From: Triops longicaudatus
Taxonomy: Eukaryota; Arthropoda; Branchiopoda; Notostraca; Triopsidae
DNA: 64,000 nucleotides
Direction of reading: 5' to 3'
Assembly: GCA_022885665.1 (NCBI GenBank)
Contig: JAGQDJ010000026.1
Span: forward strand, 124,001 to 188,000
Under the pieces are notes generated by a model. It was not told where the DNA came from and searched no databases. It saw only the letters and a list, made by a program, of their open reading frames with translations. This document shows, one piece after another, positions 12,501-27,500 of this stretch. Each line of letters opens with the position of its first letter. The stretch's first letter is position 1. The translations under genes and the position numbers were made by a program.

Positions 12501-15500
12501 TAAAAAATTTCCAAAAAAATAAAGCGCTGTAAATACCAGCTTTTTTAAACAAAGAATTGTCTCATTTTGGAGGAAAGCCGAAAAGGGTAACACAAAGAGA
12601 AAACATGCCATGCGTAACTTCGCCATTTCAGGTATTAAGATCACGATCTTGTTTTATGTTTTGTTAGCTGCTGATTGGCTTTACGTACGAAAGAAACAAT
12701 CAAAATACGAAAAATAACGGGGTGATGCTGGTGGAACATGTGGGAGCTGAACTGGTAGAGACGGGGGGCAGGGGGGTCAAGCTCAAGTGCAAAACTATGC
12801 AGTAGTTTCTGCAAAACACAAGGCCGTAGGTCACATCGAGGTTTCACGGAGGTCAGATTAACTAAAAATGGCGGCCAAGGGTGAATTTGGAACTCTTCTT
12901 CCCTTCCTTTTTAGTCTTTAAGGAAAATTAAAGCGAACAGAGACGAAAATACGGGAATTAATGAATTTCCAAGGCTCTCGTGTAGGACGTATGAAGTTAC
13001 TCGGATCCAAAATAGCACCTTAAGTGTATCGATCCCCCAGGATTCAATTTGCTCTTATTTTGTGGTGGCTAAAGACTGAAGCATCCAGAACAATTAAAGC
13101 CTCCTGTAGCAGTTTAGAAGGTGACATTGACATACTCCTGAATGCCAAAGTAATACTAGAAATTCAATGTTAAAACTATATGAAAATGATTTTCGAATAC
13201 AACTTCATTCAATGGATAACTTTGAGCTATGGAAGCAAAATGTAAAACAAAAATAAATACAGTCAAACTTTAATTTTCACGCAAATGTACCGGTCGTTAA
13301 TCATTAAAAAGGACAAAATCCATACAATATAAAAACTCCTTTCGCGCGTTCAATTTCAGATTCTAACCAGCAAAAATAAACGCAAATTTACCCGGAAAGT
13401 TTTAAATTCAAAATGGTACCGTCTTTTTAATGGATCTTTAGTACTTTAGCCTTTACAACAAGCAACAAAGTTGCACAAAGTAAAGAATACGTTCTGAGAG
13501 CCTCCAAGTCCTTCATGTTCTACAGTAATACAGAAAAAGGTATTGCGGTTATTGGCATTAGAAAACGCATAAAGGCAGGAGGCGGAGCCAAGTCCTCCCT
13601 GGTTCAAAAATATCCATAAAAAATATATAAAAAATACGTTTTCCAGTGAAAAACAGCCGCCAGGTAAAAGCAAGGGTTGGTTTTCCGGTTCAGATATAAG
13701 AAAACGAACAGAGAAAAGAGCGGGAGAAAGTTAAAAAGGCGGGATCTCATGTCCAAAAAATGCCAACTACGTTTATCTAATGCTTTATGTCACTGATATT
13801 TGTTTGTCAAAAAAAGTCTTGTGTAGCTTGCTTTGTGGTGGGCTCCCCTATCACTTACATCACAGACCGCCGCCGTTGCTGCCGGTACCGGCATCACGTG
13901 ACCTTGACCTTGGCCGCTGGTGGATGACGCTGTACTAGAAGTAGAGGTGAAAGCTTGCACTTGAGCTTGAGCAGGGTGCTGGAAGTAGCCGCCGAAACCA
14001 CCACCGCCCGCGGTGGTGGCAGCGGCCGCCAAACCGCACCAATAGGCGGCCAGGGCCGCTGAGGGTAGCGGCAAAGGCCAGGCGGTAGTTAACCCTTTGA
14101 GACAGGCGCTGGGGGATGTTTGGGGTGGCAAGTCCCCTATCCCACCGCCCCCACCGCCACTTCCCGGGGGCGTGGGAAAGAACGGGGTCAGGGAGGGGAC
14201 CGGACTCGAGGCCAAGCTCAGGTCCGGGGGCGTGGGATGGTGCTGGTGGATATGGTGGTAGGTGGGTGCAAAGAAGGGGTGATGATGAGGGTGAGGGTGG
14301 TGGGGGTGGTGACAGGGAGAAGGCGACTGGAGGCTGACTCCTGATGAGGTAGTGCTACTACTTACATCCGGCGTGGCCGGTACAGCATAGTTGCCTTGGA
14401 TGGTGTACGCCTGACCACCTGCGAGGATCACCGGACCACCAATTTGGGGCTTGGGCCGGTACGGGATGGTGGCACCTTTAGGTGGCGACTACAAAGGTTC
14501 AATATTGCCATTAGTTAAACGTTTTGTCCAAAAATTGTACTAAACTAAGATTAATAAATTATTTTTTGTTTTTATTTTTAATAAGTTTTGCCACAGATAA
14601 CACCCTTGTTTGAAAAATAGCCTTCGCGTTAGAGGTACTTAATGCGTAAGAGTTTCTAGAAAGAATCGTTTGGAATTCAAAATTAGCTAAGTCTGAATTC
14701 AAAATCTTTAAATACATGAGCTCAAATTACTGCGGCATTTAAGATCAGAATATAGGGAAATCGCAGAGTCGTTTCCAAATTACGCTACTTATCGGTGGGC
14801 GATGTGTTTGAACAATAATTACAATTTTTTTTTTTTAAACGAACTAAAATTTAAAAGTTTAAGATTACAAAGTTTGTGTTGCTGCTCTAGCAATTTGTTA
14901 GAGGAACAAAAAGTGTCTTCTCACGCATTCCTTTTAGGTTTAACTCGAGCCAGTAACAGAAGTGTTTTACTGCGTAATTTCGGCAGGGGAGTGCAGTGTA
15001 GAGATAAAACATTTGGAGCGTTGTATTAAAAGGAGTAAATGCGTTGGAAAGGAACAATTTCCTAAATGGTCTGGCAAACCTTCAATTCAGGCACGACAAT
15101 GATTAACGAAAGCTCACTAATAATGCAAAACTGGTGTCCAAACATTGCCAAATTCCTATATTTCGTCGCTATGCATAATAACTGTCGCTACCTTAATTTG
15201 CGTAATTTCTTTACACTTTTATAGGTGAAAGTTATCTAAAATGTGCAAGTTTGCATTAATGGAACTTGGCATTCCATAAAGGTTGCTATTGAGCCGGTAA
15301 CTAGAGTTAAATCGTGACTTTTGTGTGTTCAAAACTGCCCACCTACATTGAACTGTGCTGTACGATCTGATACTTTTCTCTGACAAACACCGACAAAACG
15401 ACGACTTGTTCCGACGCCAGCTTTGTGGCCTCTTTTCTATTTTACTTAAAGAAAAGAAACACCAACCGCAAAGCGCCCGTAACTTACCTCCATCATGACA

Positions 15501-18500
15501 CAACAAATGTGATAAATACACTGAGAGATAGCATCGCCAGTCCCCGAGACAGTGACGGCTCGCTCGGTGGAATTTGGCAACATCTCGGACGCCACTTGGA
15601 CGGAAGCGCCCGTTACTTCGCGGATTTCTTTAATTTTGGAACCGCCTTTGCCAATCAAGGAACCGCACTGTGACGCTGGCATAATCAATCTCAACGTGAT
15701 CGGGGGCCGTGGAACGGAAGAACCCACCATGGGACCACCCACCTCCTAGTTAATCCCAAAGAGAAAAACGATTAGAAATAAATAGAAACTTTTTTTTTCT
15801 CAAACATAAAAAATGTATGTCTATATAAAAACTCATTATAAGCATGTGTTAATGAAAAAAGTTTGATAATATCACACAGGCAATTATGTGTGTTCGACTT
15901 TCTTGTCTGGATACACGACAAACACAAAAAGCCGGGGTTTATCATCGCTTGGCACGACTTTTACTGTGATTAATAATTCTCCCATATAAGTGGATTCTCC
16001 CTAGAGGTGAAAGATCTGAGGCATGTACAATATGCCCTTAGACAAGTGGGGGGTACGTTCCCTTCTTTTCTTCGGCTTGTCAAAGGGAAAAAAGGGGAGA
16101 AAAAGATAACTGCAGTTTCAGATTTCCTTGTCTGCCACACGTCTCGAGCAGAACTCTTTTCTCTTCTTTTCTTTTCAAGTGCCTTCGTTCACAGACTACC
16201 AAACGGCTTCTTGAGCACATCTTCAGCCTCTTCAACGTTCCCTTCAGTCCATACAGAGGGTCTTGCTCACCCTCCTCCCCTTTTTTCTCGGCATTGCCAC
16301 GATCTTCCCATAATAAATAATGACTGAAACTTGGAACAAAAATGGGGAAAAACTCACGTATCATCAACTCAATCCAAGCTTCACGCGTCTTATTTTTTGC
16401 CTGATTCTTTTTTACTGTAAAAATAAGATACGCCTCAGATGCTTCCTTTCAACAAGTCTTTATGAAACGTACATCACGTGCATGATGTAACGAAAGTCAA
16501 CGTAAGATGATGCCTCTCATTATATTTCTTTGTTTACAAATTTAAAAAAATAAGATTTTTTTAAGATTCTTCATCGCTAAGCAAAATTATGCATGTTAAA
16601 ATTTATACCATGAAACCCTCGAACAATAAGATTTTTCTAAAATAAATAAATCAATAAAATAGATCAATAAAAATAAAATAAATCGATAAAAACAAAGTAA
16701 ATAAATAAAAATAAAATAAATAAACTAAGCTTGAAAAATTATTAAGTAAGCTCGAATTCACGAAATAATCCATGAATTATTTAGGTTTAACAAAATATCT
16801 AAAGTTTTACATTTTCTGGCACGCTGAAAATTAGATCCGGCAGAGATCCACACTTACATCTTCACAGTTTCAATTTAATAGCACAATATTTGAGAATTTA
16901 TCTCCCTCCTAGAGACAGTTTGCCCCAAATGTTCACAAATTCGCAGGACCGTAAAAGGTTAGCATTTGTTAAGCGATTTAGCCTCGAATTACGGCCCTGG
17001 AACATTATTTTCACGACAGTAATCCGCGCTTCTTCTCAAAACAAATTGCCTGGGCCTTAAATCCTCCAAAACGGGGTTTCCCGCCAGGTCCATTTACCCC
17101 ACTAAGAAACTATTTCTCTTTAAATTAACTGTTACGAAACATTATTGCTCTCCTGCTGCCAAACTTTCTCGGCCGGATCTCCAAAAATATACCAACACTC
17201 CCAAAATAAAAAGAACGATTTAGCCTAGCCTTGACTACACCCACCTTTTTTTTCGAGTTTATATTAATCGGAGTCTAACTGCAGAGTGACTTTTCACTGT
17301 CAGTAATCATCTAACTTGCTATATTTTCCGCCAAGTCCCCAAACCCCTCGTCCCATTGTCTTTCTCACCTTATCCAATCCTTCACAAGCCTGTTATAAAT
17401 GGGTATACAGTGGTTGACGTATTGCTTTCTCTAAACAATTTTCCCATTTCTTCCCTTACAAGATTGAGGACGCCAAGACAAACGACTTGAAAGCAATACG
17501 GCCTCCATCCCTTCACCACCCCCCTTAAATCACCCACCCAAAGTCGGATAATGCCAAAAAAACACACCTAAAATAACGACAGTACTCGGTGACCTAACAA
17601 AACTATGCCAGTGGTTGTAAAACCATCTGTCTCCTAGTTCACCCGTTCCCAAAAGACACTCGCGCTTTTCGTTTTCGTTCTCCACACTTCTCATTTCCTT
17701 GAAACAAAAACGGAATACAGCAATTTTGCCAGTTTTGCGCCGATGGATAGTTTGCCAAGTCTTTTCTTCGCTATTCCGCAAACATGTGCGGGATGGATAT
17801 TTTTAAAAACGGCAAAAAATGTCCTTTACGAGAGAAAAACGCGGAAAGTACTAAAAGTCCCTCAGTGTGAATACGACGCTGTTACGGAAACAAACACTCT
17901 TTTCTGTGACGATCATTTTTCACTGAAAAAAAGGGGTGAAAACAAAAAGCTGGATCTTGCGAGTCATTTATCAACGCCCGCTAGAATCCCAGCCTTGTCT
18001 TATTTAGATTAAAGGCGAATAGAAAACCAAAACGCTGGGTCTTTATTCGCTCTCTAATTGCTTCGAAAAGTCGGTCATGCTAAATGCATCACATTCTTGA
18101 TGGGAGCCCAAAAATCCTGGCGTTGTTTGATTCCTTTTCTTTTCAGTTCATCAAATATGCTAGACTTTCAAAATAGCAATAGATCATAATTAAAAATGAC
18201 AACTTTTTTTACGGGTTTCTTACCTCTTCAAATTTTTTACAGATGAGTCCAAAGGCTTTATAAATGGCTTCCGTGGTGCCTGTAATAGTAACAATGCGTT
18301 CTGGACAGGAGCCATCGGAAATGTTGATACGCGCTCCAGACTAGTGGGGGAAAAGAAAAAGAGACACCAAAAAATACACAGATGAAAAAGACAAACAAAA
18401 CCTTCATGTTTTTAAGATTGTTATCCAAAAGGTTTTGTAGCCACATGCGTGAATCATCGAAGCGAAACTTGAACGACTTCCAAAACATAACCTCACCTTA

Positions 18501-21500
18501 TCGTTTTCTCCATATTCTATATATTTTTTTAAAGTTTGACGAAAAATTTTATTTTTTAAGATGGTCTAAAGTAAAGAAATAAAACAAGGCTTGTCACAAC
18601 ATTCGTGGAATTCACGGTATTATAACACTAAAATACAAGAACTTTGAAATCAACCCTCTAAAAGTTAAATCAAATTTAATGTTCGGTTTCGTAGCATTTA
18701 CACTATAACGAAACGAAGCAAAAATTGTTGAAGGAAAACAACTTATTAACCGAAAAAAATATTACTTAGGCTCATGTAATAGGAACTGACTAACAAAAAC
18801 ACACAATTAATAAATTCAATAGTGTAAATAGAAAACAGCTTAGGAACTTGTATATACTAAGTTAAACTTAACAGCTTAAACCTTGAGAGGAAAAGTTTAC
18901 AATTACGCGCCCTTTTGTTTAAAAATGCTACAAAAGTAGGATTTTTGCAAAAGACAAAGCCGACGAAGCTTAAAAATAAATAATGGCGCATTTACAGTAA
19001 GTTAAGACGAAACTTCCTAGAATCTATAACGAACTCAGTAAAAAGTAATGACAATGCTTTCCATTCTGCTGTTAGTCTTCCAGCTTAGATTATCCGCCCA
19101 CAAAATCGCGATACCCAAGTGTAATACTCAAGTTTCGCTCCAGCTGACCATACTCATTCCCGCAAAGTTTTGAATGTATGAAGTCAATACTTACATCTTC
19201 TCGAAACCGTTTCACAATCTCGCCTTTCTTTCCAATAATGCTGCCCACTTCCTGTAATGAACCCAGAAAATGCGAAAAGATCAGTATCATCAACGCTCCA
19301 CGAACCTTCAAGAATGAACATCTCTCGTACCTTTAGATTCTCTTACAAGGTGAATCCAAAGAGGAAGGAATAAAACACAAGAAAAAAGGCTTCAAAGGGC
19401 TGCAACATAAAAACTTATCTCTTCACCTTTACGTTTTTTCTTTCTTTTTTTTTAAAAAAAGGAAAAAGTTCTCCTTTGATGCTATTGTTACCAAGCTTCC
19501 CCTCCCTTCAAGACTGCATCTTTGCACACAAAGCTCATTTACTTCTTACAGGGGAGTATATTCCACGAGAGCAACATCGATGAGACTCTAGAAATCCTCA
19601 GCACGAAGTTTCGTCGAAGATGATGCAGAACTGCTACTCCACTATCATCCTTCCTCTTGATAAAAAAGAAACTGAATTCCGACAGTTAAGAACGTAAAAA
19701 CTGTGCATCCACAAAAGGACTTTCTTCCTCCTCCCATCTTCTTTGGCTCTTCAATCCTCTATTGCATGTCGAACTTAATGAGAAACTCGGGGTCCACGTG
19801 ACACTCGTTCTCTAACGATCTCCCAGTCCCCTAACTTCGATGACAAGTTTTCGGTAAACAATTGAACCTCCCACCAGGCTCCTTTGCTTGCTACCACTCT
19901 TTCAAACAATCTGCTCCAGCTCTAATAAACCTAGTTGGTTTTCATTCTTGCCTTAATTAAAAACGACTTCCCTCCACCCTAAACCGTAACACGAGAAGAA
20001 CGAGTTCGCCCTATCAACAGTAATTGGTGCCTTATTTAAGGCACTTGCCACGGAACTCATCAATTTACTAGTAAAACGCCACAACGTTCTTCCCTTCAAA
20101 ATATAATTTTTACTCTTAACGGTGAAATACAACACTAGTTAAACTTATTAATACTACTAAATTTTACTTTTCATTTTTAACATTATTTGATACTATACGG
20201 CAACGAGCAAAGCTCACGCCGACGAAAGAAATAAAAATAAATACTTGATACTATTGTATAATATTCATCCATTTATTGATATCGAACGCTTGCCGTCCGA
20301 AATAAATAAAAAATGACAATAAAAATTATGAAATTAATTTGCGGCATTAATGCGTCTTTCTCTTGTCCGTGGAGTCTAGAGAGCAACCGAAGCGAAAAAA
20401 AAGTTGTTCTTCTAACTTATTGAAGATAAGACCGATTACAAATCGCTGAAGGATTGAGGTTAACATGTAATACTAAGAAATTCTCCTTTACATGTAACAA
20501 CCTTGTGAATCTTTCTGGTAACGGACCAGGACAGAAAGTAAATCGGACAGCCCAGAACACTGCGGTAAATTTTACGAAACCCATTTCGAGCTTCCCATTC
20601 CAAATCTCATTTAATATCGATTTCGCCACTCTAATTGAGGCCTTTTGGCTGGACGACTTCGGGTTCAAGGAAAACGCAAAATTCGCAAACCCAATAAGAC
20701 CAAAAATCTCTAGCAGGCCTTCTTCATTTCCTGCTCAAAAGGCCCGAAACGCAAAATCAGTTTAAGTCTTCGCCTACCTCAATGACTTTGGATGCATTTC
20801 AATCTTAGGAATTATAAATAACTGGAAATAACTGGTTGGAGTACAAGGACACGGTGGGTGTTGTGGGCTTCGCTGAGCTCTTTCTCAAGTTTCGAGAAAT
20901 TACACACAAAAAGACCCAAGAAATCCTCGGCACAGCATCAGGAAATTACATCCCCACCATTCTGGAATGATTTCTACCTCATATTTCTAGGAGAAATTTC
21001 CTTATTTCTCCTAGGATGAGTCAAATTTTCAGGTCACGGAAATTTCCCCAGAAAGTTCTCTCCTTTCTTCCCCATTCGCAAAAAAAAAAAGGCTTCCACG
21101 CTTCACCGTTGACACTTTTGTGTGTGCAATATTTAAAACAATTTAATCTAAAATCCCTAACCTCTCCTGGCTCGTGCCTCGGTAGAAATAACTGGCTTGA
21201 AGCTTCCGTGAAACAAAATGGAGTGCCAAAACTGGGACACATGACTCGGGTTGTTACTTCGCCTATGGTCTAGTTGTCTCCCGCAGCTTCGCGCGTTTTA
21301 AATTTAACTTTTGCTTTTGGAGACCGGAGGCGCCTTGTATACCAGATCATGAAAATTAATAGGCACGATTCCATTCTTAGTGTAGGCCATAAACTCTCCG
21401 CCGAAAGCTTGGCTACCCGATGAACTTGTCAGAGGTCAACTCTTAAAAATGTTCCCGGAAAACACGCAAAATAAAAAGGTCTCGTGGTTCAGAATTTTCG

Positions 21501-24500
21501 AATTCTCATCAGTTTAGGACGTTACCGTGGCAAACATTCTTAAAAATTTACTCGGTCACTTTTGGCACCCAAATCACATTCTAGGCCTTTTCTCCTTTGG
21601 GAACAGTTACAGGTTTAGCTTTATCCTGTCTGCGTGGGGACCGTAGATGGCACAGATCGTCCATCTATCACTGCCACCTAGTACTATGGACGTTTGGCAA
21701 ATAGATTTGAGGGGAGTTCTCTTACCATTTTTAGGCCTTCGGGGCCTCATCCAAGCACGTTCATCAACCTTACCGCGCAAAAGAGGTGGAAAATAGCTTT
21801 TTAACACCTCATTTCATGGGTTTCAGTATGAATACACCTTGTGCTTGCCAACGGGAAAAAAATCTGCTCCTTTTGCTTGCGTCACCAAGGTTAGCGAGCC
21901 TGTCAAATTAACGTGCTTTTGACGAAAGGGGGGCTGATACAGATTACTTTCTTCGTTGCTTCTCTCTGAACCTTTTTCTTCTCCAGAATCCCCCAGAATA
22001 ATATAGCCACACAAATCATGTGTTCGGGACTAGCCAAACCATTTTAAATGTCAGCGCCGCGACAATGATACCTTTTAGTGGTTTCGATGCGGTGGAAGAA
22101 TAGTTTCGAAACATTGGCAAGGCCGTTAGTTCCTAAAAAGCACCCAACGTCACTTACGGAGAGCAAAAATAAAAAAATAAAATAAAACATACGCGGGCAT
22201 GTCGCCCGTTTCCCCACATTTGCTCTGATCCTTTTGATATCCCTTTGCTTCTCCTTCCCACTTGTATAGATCCTTTTAGTCCAGCTTGGGACTTGATGTG
22301 TCAAGCTCCTTCGGAGCCTTTCCTCGTCCCATGTTCTCTCCTCCCCTTTTCCGCCAGCGTTACCGACGTCGGTAACAAAGTTTCTGCATAGCGCTTGGGG
22401 ACTGGGTGAGTTAGCCCCTAATTTTGCATATGAAATGCTTGGGCTCTTCCTTACGGCACGCGGCTTTCTCTCTCTTCGGAATGTTGAATGCCACTAACTC
22501 GCATAAAACTTTGGCCTCGCCTGTGCTCCTAAACAGCTCATGCCAGCAGCACAGAAGCCTCTTAAGCTTTTCGCTGCATTCTCGCAACTCCTAAAGCTTC
22601 CTTTTTCATTACGACCCAAACGAGTGTGGGCCTCCGCTTCTGCTGCCTTTCTCTGCCCAAGCTGCTTTTGGAATTTATCCAACACTTGCAAACACTTCGA
22701 CAACTCCTTCGCCTCCCACCTTCTCTCAGAACCGCAGCAGTGACTACAATTCGCTTTTACAGCCCCAAGCTCCGCGAGCTTCCCCAACTTATGGGTTACA
22801 ACTTCCTGGTAAGAATTCCTCAAACTCGCCATTCTTCCAAGCTAAATACAAGAACAGTCGATTCCCATCTTTCTTTCCCGTACTTCACAAAAGCTCACGC
22901 CCTGGAATACCTGTTAACCGAAAATAACGAACCTAACTGCTGCAAAAACACATGCCAGTTGTCTTAAACTCTCCAAAACGACAGTGAAAAAAGAAAAGGT
23001 TAATTAGTTTCCGTAGTTCTAGGCCTACAGTAAAACCCCTGGATTTGTCAACCAGTGTGTATAAAGGAATTGATCAAAGACAGATGGATAGGTGAAAAAT
23101 CGGATGCAAGGTTGTTTAAGGTTAAGAGGATTAGGATTTGAGTCTTATGCTCCAGAAGTCCAACACGATGTACTCATAGGTAAAATTAGAAAACGAAGTT
23201 GCCACTTCGCTGTTGCAATTGTGCACGAGTTCTTTTTCTGATAACTCTCTAGAGTGAGTGCGTAGCATACTGAAAAAGCAGCTTGAAACGCTTTACTCAA
23301 GAAAATAACTAATATTGATATAACCGGGAATTTATTGAATACAAATTGAAAGAATAAGATTTTAAACAGATCTTCTATGAGAGCTATTTGGGCTTCAAAT
23401 GAACTAAGTAATCGTTCACACTCAAGTAGCAGCGAAGATAACTTATGTGGTCTTCGCCCTTATATAACTTGCTGGATCTTTGGGGCCTATGTTTCAATAG
23501 GGTACGATTCTCTTCGAAAGGTGCGGTTCCGAGTACTGAGTACGAACTCTTGACTTCACACATTGAGTAGCCGAAAGAGGAGGCTTAATAAAAATTACCT
23601 CATCGGTATTATCGTTAACAAGAATTCTGACGGCAATAAAGACAATAGGATTAAAATCGAAGACGTGAAGAAAAGTGTAAGGAGGCGTAGCAATGCGATA
23701 AAATGCCGCAAAATATTCATACTGACATGTTTTCTCCTGCTGGTAATCCTGATTGCGCAAGGTTTTCCTAAGTTTTAAGGGCATATCTTTAAAAAGACTG
23801 CAACGGTATGCTACACGAGCACGTGTACAACTGACAAAAAATCCAATTCATTAAGTACGTAGGCAAGTTGAAACATGGAACGTACAAGCGACAATGCTTA
23901 CGCTAGGTGAACTCTTAAAAAAGACGGAATGCCTCAAATGAAGTAATCCGTGTTGCTATCAATATCGGCGACAAAACGAGGGCGATGAGACTTGCGGGCA
24001 ATCTGTACTAGTTCCCTCTAAGAAAAACAAGCGATAATCCATGCCAGACCAAACAATAAACTCGGGCCAACCAGCGTAATCAAGACTGATTGACAAGGAT
24101 TACGCTCCATTAGCTGGGGTAATGCCGTCCATACGACGCTAACTTATGGACTGTCCTCCAGCCCCTGGAGACTTTTACCCTCCCATTCTCCGGGAGACAA
24201 GACACCCAGCCAGAGCAGGAGCAAACTAAGAGCCTGTCAGGTGCAAAGCCCCCTGGCGTCTTAGGGCTTGTAAGGCTCGGCCTCTCACCATTGTCCACCC
24301 ACCACACGCCTCCGAGCTTACCCCAAGGAGGCCAGGAGTCAAGAGGGGCGGAGCTTCCCTGGATTACCGATACGGCACTTGCTTGCAGGAAACGGGAAAG
24401 GGAGCACTACTTAATGAGATTACACTGAGCCAACGAACTTCTGGCAACTATTGCAAGACCTTAAAGCCTACCTCAGCCAATTTACATAGACTCTGGCCTG

Positions 24501-27500
24501 TACACCACCCATTATTATTTCCCCCTCCCCTTTCAACCCCGCGGTGAAACTGTCATCCAATTTGCGAGCTATGGCCTGGTTCTTAATACTAGTGGCATGT
24601 TGCAGCACAGCAACTATTTCTTTGCCTTTGTTTTCTCCCAAGAAATCCAAAAAGGCAAAGAAATTATCCTTGTCGAGATAAAAGATACTTTTTCAGAACT
24701 TATTTCTTCGTTCCCTGTGGCTTCCTTCAAAGGAACATGGGGCCAAACTGGAGAGCTAGAAAAACCTATACAACTAATTGGGGCGCCCTAGACACAGAAA
24801 GCTTTTAGAATCAAGGATCTGAAAAGCTTCTCGAAAGGTTGCCTCTCTGGTCTGCTCTTGTCTCTCCCAGACTCACTCTCTCCATCTTGTTCTCTTTCGC
24901 TCTTTCTCTCTCTCTATTTCCCGTTCCCGGGGGATTGTCACCCACTGTCAGACCAAGTTCTAACCTCCCTGACCCTTCCCCCAAAACACACATGGACGGT
25001 CCATTAGCTCTCACAACTCGACAAAGGACAACCCAGGGAAACAGGGAAAACCCAAGGAAAACTTAAGGTAAAAAGCCAAGGTTGTCCCCACACGCGCAGT
25101 CACATGACTCTTCATCTCGACTCACCAGGGAGATTAAACTGAGAGCTAGATTCGCCGCTGGAGAAACCGCAAGCTTTTATTCTTTCATTATTTTTTCCGT
25201 ATCTTTCTGTTTTGCCTCACTCATTTTAGATTGAACCCAAAGCATCGTTTTTTCCCTCCAGACTCTTTAACTGACACTAATCTAATTTCCGACTTCACCC
25301 ATCTCCCAAGACAAGTCCACTAATCACGTGTAATCGACGATGTTCAATCTGGCAAAACGTACCTTGCCAGTAACTAACTCCATAAGCCCACAAAAACAAA
25401 TGACATATTTAGCCCAACCTGACTTAATGATCTCATGTTTCCCTGACTCAATTCTTCTATCAAGGTTAGACATGTATTGCGCTATTACTTTATGTAATAA
25501 GCCCAAATTAGCTATCCCGATAGAAAGAACTTTTTTACGGTAAAGAAACTGTAATCAATCTGAAGTACAAGCCTGACTTCCGCCTTCTTTCTTCCTTCAC
25601 ACAAAGTATTCTCATTTTTTCGAATATTACATCTTTCGGCATCACTAGAATAACAAAAAACGAACCTCATCCCGAGAAAATAATTACTGTATCGAACTTC
25701 TGAACCAAGAAAGTTAACTTTCTTGTCCTAACTTTTAGCCCCCAAGTAATCAGCTACATTTTAAGGAATATTTTTTCCAAGTTCTCTAATTAGTTCTAAA
25801 AGTTGAGAACAATGGGAATCTTCCCAAGACGAATCAAAGACCGCGCGCGTTTCATCCCCCGGAAGCCGGTAATAGCGCTAAACCTTATTTTCTGAATAAA
25901 ACTCGCTAAACGTCGCTTAATTTTTCTGAGCTAGCTTGTAAATCGCACTACGGTGCCAAAGAAGCCTTGGCTGCCTTCGCTTGGAAGTGCAAATGTATCC
26001 AACTTGCTAACACCCTTACTTACAATCCCTCACCCCCTGATCCTCACTTCCGACGAAAGATATATGCGTAATCCTCCACTAACGAAACCTCACATCCTGC
26101 CGTAAAAGCTCCTTAAATGAGTGCTACTATCTTACTAAACAATTTATTCTCCTCAGACCTCGCACCCTCTTCCCCCCTGTACGCGTGTCTTGCCGACACG
26201 CTCCCGTATCGCATGTGACTGGCAGTGTGTGCACACGTTCAACAATCGGTTCCAACACCCTCCCCTTATTTTCATACGAGCGAAAAACCCACCCCCATTC
26301 GCACCCTGCACTAACAGTTCCTATACTGAAACATATAATTAAGCCTCACAGACGAGCTGCATGCGTATACTGCATTATCTTCATTTACGCGGGTAACTGG
26401 TTCTCCAAAATCTAAGAAAATTGAAAATTGTTTAGCACATGTAACGAAAGGATCTACCCTGTTTTTCAGTATAGTTTACTCGTATTAAGACAATACGTTT
26501 TAAGCATTTTTTCTCGAAAATACACGCATCAACAAAAGGTTACTGACTTTGAAAGTACGATTTTTGGCTTATTTTTCATAAACGCATACATAACACACCT
26601 AATACATAAAGCTTTAATGTCGCCTACTCCACATTACTCTTCTCGCATATTTTTTTAAAAAAGAAAAGGTTTTCGTTTTTTCTAAAAAAATCGTTATCGA
26701 AAAAAGTAGAAAAATCGTTTTCTCATGCGCCAACGCATTAGTTAATATGCAGCTCGTCTGCTTCAGAGGCAGTGTTTCACTCCATTGACACGTTGCGTCA
26801 TGAGACGAGGAACGGCTCAATTGTCAATAATGTAGTATTTCACTACAGTTTAGTTGACTAACTGATGACTAATTTATTAAAATTTCCAGACTAATTTATT
26901 ACAATTTTCCAGAATGTCAATCGCGTAAAATCGAGTAAAATCGTGTCAATGGAGGTATTGTGCAGGTTTGGTCTTGCCGATCCTCAAGTTCTTAATTTCC
27001 TTTTAACGACAGCTGTACTGTAAAGCAAGCCAAACTTTGTCAGCGTCGGGACTGCGCCGGTCCTTTCGCTTTCAATTGACCACGCGACGCCACAAGGCAG
27101 GTGATTACCGGAAGTGTCACCCCCTCACCTTCCCATCAGTTGAAATGTCTGCCATCTCTCCTAGTCACGTTCGTTCAAACCTGTGAACAAACACATTGGC
27201 TTTTGGCACAGTTAACCTGGTCGCGTTCTTTGCACACAGGGGTTTCGTCTGTCGACTCGTTTTATGCATGTCTACGAATTTCCTGTCGCTTGTTCAAGCC
27301 AAACAGCTAATTAAACACCCCATTCCCACTCCGAAGGAATAAATGCGAAAAGGGGTATACACAGGTTAAGGGGTTACGAAACTTTGCTTCAAACAACACA
27401 GAAAATACGGGATTTTAATTCAAACATAAAAAGGGGATGTTTCATTTTTTTTTATGTTTTACCTTTCCCGCCATAAGGAGGCGAATGGTGAGGGTGACAG

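Larger units (their letters stand above)
19252..27462 (-). other. KH gene intron 1 (8.2 kb)
   Basis: The largest intron of the window, between MAGK (exon 1) and EVGSIIGKKG (exon 2). It holds a perfect hairpin (20987-21014), a CT-rich tract (24840-24920), and a small inverted and tandem repeat cluster (26780-26954). Open frames such as 22494-22832 (minus), 22626-22967 (plus) and 23494-23784 (minus) resemble no family known to me. I annotate no nested gene. Alternative first exons or regulatory elements are possible but not shown. Confidence 0.65.

Noticed and set aside
14116..14344. Two overlapping Gly/Arg-rich plus-strand frames
   Set aside because: Antisense of the His/Pro-rich KH exon 5 extension.
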